Positions 1 through 5,493 of a DNA stretch of 12,285 nt are shown here, in pieces. The DNA lies in assembly GCA_964478025.1 (NCBI GenBank), contig CAYZGK010000025.1, positions 1-12,285 of the forward strand, given 5' to 3'. Made by a program: the position numbers and the translations under genes. The notes beneath the pieces are model-generated. The model was not told the DNA's origin and did not search any database. It saw only the letters and a list, made by a program, of their open reading frames with translations. Position 1 is the first letter of the stretch, and the number at the start of each line of letters is the position of its first letter. This stretch comes from UBA3700 sp964478025 (GTDB lineage Bacteria > Bacillota > Clostridia > Christensenellales > UBA3700).

Positions 1-48
1 TTTTTTATATTTCACACACAACCTTCCTTTAATATTATTATATTTTTC

Positions 49-77
49 TTGCTCTACCTTTTAATGAGTGGTAGAAT
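49..77 (+). promoter_or_regulatory. Promoter of the pyrR-uraA operon
   Basis: A -35 box TTGCTC (49-54) and a -10 box TAGAAT (72-77) are separated by exactly 17 bases. They place the transcript start near position 84, just before the attenuator leader, which fits the architecture of a pyr operon. Upstream of it (1-48) I see only AT-rich sequence without a recognisable gene. Confidence 0.65.
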
Positions 78-83
78 AACAAC

Positions 84-201
84 AATAAGTAGTCTTTAAG
101 GTTAATACGGGATATTAATAAGACAATAATAATTATGTAGACTTTGTAAATTATTGTAGTCTTGTTGTATCACAACAGGGCTATTTTTTTCGGGGTAAGA
201 C
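84..201 (+). promoter_or_regulatory. PyrR-type transcription attenuator leader
   Basis: The leader can form alternative RNA structures. An antiterminator pairs 120-134 with 149-163 (14 of 15 positions pair, one A-A mismatch and one G-U). Its 3' arm contains the first bases of the terminator stem (158-168), so the two exclude each other. A third structure pairs GTCTT 92-96 with AAGAC 120-124 and is topped by TTAATA/TATTAA (102-107 with 113-118, loop CGGGA). It would block the antiterminator and so act as anti-antiterminator. In other Firmicutes PyrR plus UMP stabilises that third hairpin. The textbook PyrR loop motif is not clearly present here, so direct PyrR binding is inferred from context. 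Confidence 0.7.
158..190 (+). terminator. Attenuator terminator upstream of pyrR
   Basis: An 11-bp stem (158-168 with 172-182, three G-U pairs, loop ATC) is followed by seven T residues (184-190). It ends 11 bases before the pyrR start codon, so it would decide whether the coding region is transcribed. Confidence 0.85.
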
Positions 202-738
202 ATGAGATTTAAGGCTGAAATACTAACAGAGATAGAAATTGACAAAGCATTAAAACGCTTATCTCATGAAATTATTGAAAATTGTGATTTATCCAATGTT
301 GTTTTAGTAGGCATAAAAACAAGGGGCGTTCCTCTTTCTGAAACAATTGCCGCTAATATAAAAAAATTTGCAGACACAGAAGTCCTTACTGGTCAAATAG
401 ATATTTCCCTTTATAGAGATGATTTAACAACTGTTAACGATAATGCTGTATTAAACCAAACAAATTTTGGGTTCCCTATTCAAGGAAAAGATATCATCCT
501 TGTTGATGATGTAATTTTTACAGGTAGAACAATCCGTGCTGCTATTGAAGGTATATTCTCAAAAGGTAGACCTAATAGAATTATGCTCGCAGTCCTTGTA
601 GATAGAGGACATAGAGAACTTCCAATAAGAGGAGATTTTATTGGAAAAAATATTCCAACTTCTAAAAAAGAACTTATTGCTGTTAATTTAAAATCCATTG
701 ATGGCAAGACTAATGTAGAACTTTGGGATAAAGAATAA
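202..738 (+). CDS. pyrR: PyrR bifunctional pyrimidine regulator / uracil phosphoribosyltransferase
   Basis: PyrR is a cytoplasmic RNA-binding attenuation protein of pyr genes and also converts uracil and PRPP to UMP, usually weakly. The 178-residue product matches the family length of about 180. The PRPP-binding loop of type I phosphoribosyltransferases is clear at residues 97-110 (IILVDDVIFTGRT). The family signatures LVGIKTRG (35-42), ISLYRDDL (68-75) and VDRGHRELPIR with GKNIPTSK (133-155) are all present. The ATG at 202 follows a GGGGTAAG ribosome site that lies directly behind the attenuator terminator. The gene is followed after 37 bases by uraA, so the two form one operon that PyrR would control through its own leader. 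Confidence 0.96.
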   Translation: MRFKAEILTEIEIDKALKRLSHEIIENCDLSNVVLVGIKTRGVPLSETIAANIKKFADTEVLTGQIDISLYRDDLTTVNDNAVLNQTNFGFPIQGKDIILVDDVIFTGRTIRAAIEGIFSKGRPNRIMLAVLVDRGHRELPIRGDFIGKNIPTSKKELIAVNLKSIDGKTNVELWDKE

Positions 739-775
739 GGAAAAAAATAAATAATATATAATAAGGAGATTTTAT

Positions 776-2239
776 ATGAAATTAATTTACGACATTCAAG
801 ACAAGCCACCTATTGGCGAAACAATCGTATTTGCTTTTCAACAAATGATTGCCATCATGGCAGCAACACTTCTTGTTCCTATAATCATGAGCACATACTC
901 TGATTGTGTTTTTGATGCAGCCGCTGCTTTATGTGGTGCAGGATTTGGTACTATAGTTTACATCTTATTCACAAAAGGTAGAAGCCCTGTATTCTTAGGA
1001 AGTTCTTTCACTTTCTTAGGAGCATATTCTGCAACATTAGGTGCAGGTTATGGATACTGGGGTGTAATTATTGGTATTACTTTTGCAGGACTTGTTTATG
1101 TAGTTATGGCTTTAATTATAAAGGTTGTAGGTTCTAAATGGGTTAACAAACTTCTTCCTCCAGTTATTATTGGACCTATCGTTGCTTTAATCGGATTATC
1201 ATTATCTGGAACAGCAACATCTTGGGCTATGACAAATGGTGGATCTAACTATAATTTACTATCTATACTTTGTGCATTAGTTACATTTGCTATTATTGTT
1301 GTTGCTTCTATAAGAGGCGGAAAAACAATTAAGTTAATACCTTTCATTGTTGGTATTGGCGCAGGTTACTTATTAGCACTTATATTTACTCTTATTGGTA
1401 TGGCAGCAAAAGTTGAATATATGCAAATTTTAAGTTTTGAATCATTCAAGGCATTAGCTCCATTTAGATTTACAAGTATCTTAGATTATCCTAAGTTCAC
1501 ATTCCTTATGGCAATACAACATCCAGAAGCTTCTCATATTGATGGTGCTGCAATTGCTTCACTTGCTATAATCTTCATCCCTATCGGTGTTGTTGAACTT
1601 GCTCAACACGTTGCAGACCACAAGAACTTATCTAGTATTATTGAAAAAGATTTAATTACTGATCCAGGTCTAGATAAGACATTATTAGGTGATGGTGTTG
1701 GTTCTATCGTTGGTGGTATAGTTGGTGGTGCCGCTAATACAACTTATGGTGAATCTATTGGTTGTGTAGCTATCACAGGAAATGCTTCAATTGTTTCAAT
1801 ATTCACAGCTGCTGTTGGTTGTATATTACTTTCATTTGTATCACCATTCGTAGCTTTAATTAACTCTATTCCAAAATGCGTAATGGGTGGTGCTTGTATC
1901 GCTTTATATGGTTTCATTGCTGTATCAGGTTTACAAATGTTAAAGAAAGTAGATTTAGGAGATAACAAGAACTTATTCGTTGTAGCTTCTATTCTAGTTT
2001 GTGGTATTGGTGGACTTGAATTACAATTTGGAAAAATAACAGTTACATCACTAGCTGTTGCTATGATTGTTGGTATTATTACAAACTTAATCGCTAACTT
2101 TAAGTCAAACAAGAACGAAGATTCTATTGATGGATTATCTGCTGCTGCTGAATCTGCAAAAGATGTTCCAGTAGATGCAAAAATTACTATTGCTGAAGAT
2201 TCTGAACCAAAAGAAGAAGACAAACCAAGCGAAGAGTAA
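776..2239 (+). CDS. uraA: Uracil permease (NCS2 / UraA family)
   Basis: This is an integral membrane proton-coupled uracil importer of the nucleobase/ascorbate NCS2 family. The protein of 487 residues is almost entirely hydrophobic up to about residue 441 and carries the family motif NTTYGESIG (321-329), whose Glu326 matches UraA Glu290. The preceding helix reads VVELAQHVADH (272-282). Where UraA has Glu241 in SEH, and many clostridial homologues have AEH, this protein has Gln277; UraA His245 corresponds to Asp281. A hydrophilic acidic tail of about 45 residues (443-487) follows the last membrane segment and is absent from the shorter E. coli protein. AAGGAG at 763-768 precedes ATG 776. It is co-transcribed with pyrR, which fits PyrR-controlled uptake, and ends at a strong terminator. 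Uracil is the best substrate guess; xanthine or uric acid is unlikely given the context. Confidence 0.93.
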   Translation: MKLIYDIQDKPPIGETIVFAFQQMIAIMAATLLVPIIMSTYSDCVFDAAAALCGAGFGTIVYILFTKGRSPVFLGSSFTFLGAYSATLGAGYGYWGVIIGITFAGLVYVVMALIIKVVGSKWVNKLLPPVIIGPIVALIGLSLSGTATSWAMTNGGSNYNLLSILCALVTFAIIVVASIRGGKTIKLIPFIVGIGAGYLLALIFTLIGMAAKVEYMQILSFESFKALAPFRFTSILDYPKFTFLMAIQHPEASHIDGAAIASLAIIFIPIGVVELAQHVADHKNLSSIIEKDLITDPGLDKTLLGDGVGSIVGGIVGGAANTTYGESIGCVAITGNASIVSIFTAAVGCILLSFVSPFVALINSIPKCVMGGACIALYGFIAVSGLQMLKKVDLGDNKNLFVVASILVCGIGGLELQFGKITVTSLAVAMIVGIITNLIANFKSNKNEDSIDGLSAAAESAKDVPVDAKITIAEDSEPKEEDKPSEE

Positions 2240-2260
2240 TTTATAAATTATAAAAACTTT

Positions 2261-2292
2261 CCGACCATTTGAATAAATGGTCGGTTTTTTTT
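2261..2292 (+). terminator. Rho-independent terminator of pyrR-uraA
   Basis: A perfect 10-bp stem (CCGACCATTT 2261-2270 with 2275-2284, loop GAAT) is followed by eight T residues (2285-2292). It closes the pyrR-uraA transcript. Confidence 0.95.
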
Positions 2293-2297
2293 ATAAT
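2269..2297 (+). promoter_or_regulatory. Candidate promoter embedded in the uraA terminator, for the DUF523 gene
   Basis: TTGAAT (2269-2274), lying in the terminator loop, and TATAAT (2292-2297), at the end of the T-run, are 17 bases apart. This would start transcription near 2304, at the AAGAGG ribosome site of the next gene. A perfect -10 and correct spacing support it. The -35 matches consensus at four of six bases, and AT-rich DNA makes chance matches likely. Confidence 0.5.
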
Positions 2298-2317
2298 AAT
2301 CATAAGAGGTACAAAAA

Positions 2318-2734
2318 ATGAATATATTAGTTAGTAAATGTTTATTAGGATACAACTGTAGATATAAAGGTGATAACTGTAAATGTGATAAGGTTTTAGC
2401 TTTATCTAAAGATTATAACATTATTCCGATTTGCCCAGAGCAAGATGGTGGTCTTCCAACACCAAGAGATCCGGGCGAAATTGTCAACGGAAAGGTTATT
2501 TCATCAAAAGGTGTAGATATTACTGAAGAATATAAAAAAGGTGCTGAAAACGCCTTAAAATTAGCCAAAGAAAATAATATAGAGTTTGCAGTTTTAAAAG
2601 CAAAGAGCCCATCATGCGGGAAAGGCTTAATTTATGATGGAACTTTTAGTGGAAATAAAATTCCAGGAAATGGAATTACTGCTCAACTTCTTTTAGATAA
2701 CGGATTTAAAGTAATTACTGACGAAGAATTATAA
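2318..2734 (+). CDS. DUF523 family protein, TudS-like (possible thiouracil desulfidase)
   Basis: This is a complete 138-residue DUF523 protein. The family hallmarks are visible: SKCLLG (6-11), PICPEQDGGLPTPR (37-50) and LKAKSPSCGKG (93-103). The three motif cysteines Cys8, Cys39 and Cys100 are the expected ligands of a [4Fe-4S] cluster. Further cysteines lie at 14, 21 and 23. The DUF523 member TudS is known to remove sulfur from 2-thiouracil to give uracil. That role is plausible here because the gene directly follows a uracil permease, and upp is encoded about 3.9 kb downstream, but many DUF523 proteins have no assigned substrate. The family is cytoplasmic and there is no signal peptide. AAGAGG at 2304-2309 fixes the ATG at 2318. 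It probably has its own promoter within the preceding terminator. Confidence 0.85.
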   Translation: MNILVSKCLLGYNCRYKGDNCKCDKVLALSKDYNIIPICPEQDGGLPTPRDPGEIVNGKVISSKGVDITEEYKKGAENALKLAKENNIEFAVLKAKSPSCGKGLIYDGTFSGNKIPGNGITAQLLLDNGFKVITDEEL

Positions 2735-2735
2735 T

Positions 2736-3727
2736 TTAATTTTTTAAACATCCAATTGGTATTACAAAAACTCCATCTTCTCTTTTGCCGCCATATGGAT
2801 ATCCTGTTATTACAATCTTTAAATCAGGCATTCTTATTTGATTTTTAGATTCTTTGTTATGGTTGCTAATTAATTTTTCTATTTCATTTAAATGAGCTGC
2901 TCCTTCATCTATTTCAAAACTACCTAATTNNNNNNNNNNNNNNNNNNNNNNNNNNNNNNNNNNNNNNNNNNNNNNNNNNNNNNNNNNNNNNNNNNNNNNN
3001 NNNNNNNNNNNNNNNNNNNNNNNNNNNNNGCTAATGTAGAAATATTTCTTGCATAACTCTTTAGTAAAGCTTTCATTGTTTGTGAATTTCTTTTAATATC
3101 ATCAACACTAAAAATATCCTTTTTATATATTTGCTCAAAATAATCTTTTGGAATTAAAAGACTTGCTTCCTTATCGTTCATTAAAACACTTTCTGGCCAA
3201 CCACCACGACATGCAGCATATATAATATCTTCTATTTTCATACTAGATTTGCACCCATTTTCAAGATTTTCTTTTTTATCAAACAAATCCATTAAAGAAA
3301 CCTGACCATTAGATTCTTTTGATTCATACAAACTCATTGGATACATTTTCATAGTAGAAATTCTTCCAGTTCCAGTATGACTTGTTTCTACTTTTTTTGA
3401 AGTTGAACCAGTAAGAATAAAATGTCCCTGCCCATGATTTTCATCACAGTAAGACCTAACCGCATCCCATAAAGTTGGAGCGTCTTGCCATTCATCAATA
3501 AGTTTTGGTTGTTCCCCGTCAAGAAGTAAAGATGGATTTATCTTGGCCGTATAAATTAGCCCCTCTTTATTAGGATCTTTTTGAAGCATCAACTTACTTT
3601 TTGCCTTTTGTAAAGCAGTACTTGTTTTTCCACACCACTTAGGGCCTACAATATTTACTGCACCAAAAGCACGAAGTTTTAAATCTAATATATCATCTAC
3701 TATTCTTTTATAATAATCATTCATCAT
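2736..3727 (-). CDS. ATP-binding protein, AAA_14/DUF4143 type, interrupted by an assembly gap
   Basis: This is a predicted cytoplasmic ATPase of unknown cellular role. The N-terminal piece, right of the gap, has a variant Walker A motif GPKWCGKTST, a Walker B LIDEWQD and the sensor-like FILTGS. That combination is typical of the clostridial AAA_14 proteins with a C-terminal DUF4143. Left of the gap, minus-strand codons from 2927 to the stop at 2738-2736 encode 63 further residues, including DEGAAHL and the typical family ending VFVIPIGCLKN. The gene therefore does not end inside the gap. About 295 residues are visible against a family length near 420-450, so roughly 120-160 residues are missing. 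An in-frame GTG at 3733 lies within the ribosome site AGAGGTG; ATG 3727 or ATG 3724 is the likelier start. The stop lies one base from the stop of the convergent DUF523 gene. Confidence 0.85.
2930..3029. other. Assembly gap of 100 N
   Basis: There are exactly 100 undetermined bases, the conventional placeholder for a scaffold gap of unknown size. The two flanks belong to one ATPase gene but sit in different reading frames. The true insert probably measures about 360-480 bases, judged from the missing part of the protein. Confidence 0.97.
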
Positions 3728-3740
3728 TTTCACCTCTTTT

Positions 3741-3769
3741 ATTATATATGCAAATGTCTTTTATTTCAA
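3741..3769 (-). promoter_or_regulatory. Promoter of the ATPase gene
   Basis: On the minus strand TTGAAA (3769-3764) and TATAAT (3746-3741) are separated by exactly 17 bases, a near-consensus promoter. The expected start point (about 3736-3734) falls inside the ribosome site AGAGG (3737-3733), so the leader would be only about 7-12 bases long. Confidence 0.7.
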
Positions 3770-3776
3770 TACAATT

Positions 3777-3835
3777 TTGCTTTTTTTTGCAATTTTACTT
3801 TGCTTTTTTTTGCAATTTTACTTTGCTTTTTTTTG
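3777..3835. repeat. 23-bp A-tract tandem repeat upstream of the ATPase promoter
   Basis: There are two full copies (3777-3799, 3800-3822) and one partial copy (3823-3835) of a 23-bp unit, without mismatches. Each contains a run of eight T on the plus strand (A8 on the transcribed side) at 3781-3788, 3804-3811 and 3827-3834, flanked by GC. The block starts 8 bp upstream of the -35 box. A-tracts at roughly two-helical-turn spacing can bend DNA or act as UP elements; that role is inferred. Confidence 0.85.
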
Positions 3836-3868
3836 ATAAAAATCTTTGATTTTGTCAATTTTTGATAT

Positions 3869-3900
3869 AAAAAAGGCATAAATCATACAATTTACGCCTT
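3869..3900 (-). terminator. Terminator of the amino acid ABC operon
   Basis: An 11-bp stem (3900-3890 with 3883-3873, one G-U pair on the minus-strand RNA) is followed by six U residues (3874-3869). On the plus strand the same position is an A-C mismatch, so the element suits the minus strand. It begins 26 bases after the ATPase stop codon. Confidence 0.85.
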
Positions 3901-3926
3901 CCTTTAATTTTTATACTTTTAATTTT

Positions 3927-4781
3927 TTATAGAACCTTTTTTAAGAATTCTTGAAGTCTTGAACTTTCTGGTTTTTCAAAAATTTCTTGAGGTGTTCCTT
4001 GTTCCTTTATAACACCCTCATCCATAAATAAAACTTTAGAAGCTACATTTTTTGCAAATCCCATTTCATGAGTTACAATAAGCATTGTCATACCAGAATC
4101 TGCTACCTCTTTTATAAGGTCTAGAACCTCTCCAACCATCTCAGGATCTAAAGCAGATGTAGGCTCATCAAAAAGCATAACCTTTGGATTCATAGCAAGA
4201 GCCCTAATTATGGCTATTCTTTGTTTTTGACCACCAGATAATGTGGATGGATAAACATCGGCCTTATCTTTTAAATCTATTCTCTCTAAAAGCTTTAATG
4301 CATTTTCTTCAGCCTCTTTTTTAGCTTCCTTAACAGGTAGCACGTTATATAAAGGCACATTCTTTTTAAATACCTTGTTATATAGATTAATCCAAAAGTT
4401 TTTCTTATTTTTCTTTTTTGCTAAAGTTACTGGTGCTAACATTATATTTTCTTTAACTGTTAGGTTATTAAATAAATTAAAGTGTTGGAATACCATTCCT
4501 ATATTTTCTCTATGTTTATTTATATCTACCTTAACATCTGCAATATCATCACCATCAAAGAAAATGGAACCACCATTTGGATCTTCAAGGCAGTTTAAGC
4601 ATCTTAAGAATGTAGATTTACCAGAACCTGAAGGTCCAATAATGGCAATTTTCTCACCCTTATAAACATCTAAATCAATTCCCTTTAAAACATTTAACTT
4701 TCCAAAGCTTTTTATTAAACCTTTTACGGAGATGATTGGAGCATTATCTTCAACTTTTTCTAAATCAATTTCTTCTATCAC
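3927..4781 (-). CDS. Polar amino acid ABC transporter, ATP-binding subunit (GlnQ/ArtP type)
   Basis: This is the ATP-hydrolysing subunit that powers the permease encoded just upstream, on the cytoplasmic face of the membrane. All motifs are intact: Walker A GPSGSGKST (49-57), Q-loop Gln99, signature LSGGQ (181-185), Walker B VMLFDEP (201-207) and H-loop His238. At 284 residues it is longer than the usual 240. Most of the excess is a Lys/Asn-rich stretch of about 27 residues between 121 and 150, between Q-loop and signature, plus a short acidic N-terminal extension (2-14). The start is GTG 4781, because a TGA lies in frame at 4790 and AAGGAGG is at 4798-4792. It overlaps the permease gene by 17 bases, which indicates translational coupling. 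The substrate is set by the binding protein. Confidence 0.95.
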   Translation of the reverse strand: MIEEIDLEKVEDNAPIISVKGLIKSFGKLNVLKGIDLDVYKGEKIAIIGPSGSGKSTFLRCLNCLEDPNGGSIFFDGDDIADVKVDINKHRENIGMVFQHFNLFNNLTVKENIMLAPVTLAKKKNKKNFWINLYNKVFKKNVPLYNVLPVKEAKKEAEENALKLLERIDLKDKADVYPSTLSGGQKQRIAIIRALAMNPKVMLFDEPTSALDPEMVGEVLDLIKEVADSGMTMLIVTHEMGFAKNVASKVLFMDEGVIKEQGTPQEIFEKPESSRLQEFLKKVL

Positions 4782-5490
4782 TCTTTTTCATCCTCCTTTC
4801 TAATAGTTTAACAAGAAGCGTAATTAAGTATACAAGTACAAGATATACTAAAGCTAACATTAAATAAGGAACCATATACGAATAGTTTGCATCACCTATT
4901 TGTTTAAATGCTTTTGTTAAATCAACAACGGCAATAAACGATACAACTGAAGTTTCCTTAACTAGGGAAATAAATTCGTTTCCTAAAGTTGGCAAAATAT
5001 TTTTAATAGCTTGTGGAATTACAACCTTTAACATAGAAGTACCAAATGGCAATCCTAAAGCTCTAGCGGCCTCTAGTTGTCCTGGGTCAACTGACTGAAT
5101 TCCAGATCTCATTATCTCAGATACGTACGCACCTGAATTCATTCCGAAAATTACAATAGCGGATATTACATTTAAATTTGTTATTCCCTTTATGCCTAAT
5201 GCTGGAAATAGAACAAAGTATCCAATAAGTAATTGAACTACCATCGGTGTTCCTCTAAATAATCCAACATAAATATCTGCTAAAGTTTTTAATATTTTGC
5301 TAAACCAATTATTTGATGGAATTACCTTTACAACGGCAATTAAGGTACCGATAACGATACCTATAATTAAGCCAAATACAGCAATTTCTAATGTTACTTG
5401 CAACCCTGATAGAACTGTTCTATAAGCGCCTTTTATTGCAAATTGCTTCCAAAACAAATCCCACTGGGCTGCGCTAATTAAAAAATTCAT
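4765..5490 (-). CDS. Polar amino acid ABC transporter, permease subunit (HisM/GlnP type)
   Basis: This is the membrane-spanning subunit of the importer. The 241-residue protein has about five hydrophobic segments, the FRGTP motif (78-82) of the His/Glu/Gln/Arg permease family and the EAA loop EAARALGLPFGTSMLKVVIP (140-159) that docks onto the ATPase. Only one permease gene is present, so a homodimer is expected. The start ATG (5490) lies three bases after the stop of the binding-protein gene, and the upstream bases contain no AGGAGG-like site, so translation probably depends on ribosomes arriving from that gene. Its end overlaps the ATPase gene by 17 bases. Confidence 0.95.
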   Translation of the reverse strand: MNFLISAAQWDLFWKQFAIKGAYRTVLSGLQVTLEIAVFGLIIGIVIGTLIAVVKVIPSNNWFSKILKTLADIYVGLFRGTPMVVQLLIGYFVLFPALGIKGITNLNVISAIVIFGMNSGAYVSEIMRSGIQSVDPGQLEAARALGLPFGTSMLKVVIPQAIKNILPTLGNEFISLVKETSVVSFIAVVDLTKAFKQIGDANYSYMVPYLMLALVYLVLVYLITLLVKLLERRMKKSDRRN

Positions 5491-5493
5491 AAA

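Noticed and set aside
1..48. Possible end of an upstream gene or terminator at the window start
   Set aside because: Only an AT-rich stretch with a T-run is visible; no stem or coding frame can be supported.
480..809. Open frame of 109 codons on the minus strand across the pyrR end
   Set aside because: It is antisense to the clear pyrR gene, has no ribosome site and no recognisable protein motif. The same holds for other antisense frames at 1744-2223, 4375-4665, 5807-6202, 7980-8237, 9466-9663, 10000-10215 and 11823-12044.
3731..3733. GTG start for the ATPase gene
   Set aside because: The GTG is part of the ribosome binding site AGAGGTG itself; ATG 3727 or 3724 has proper spacing.
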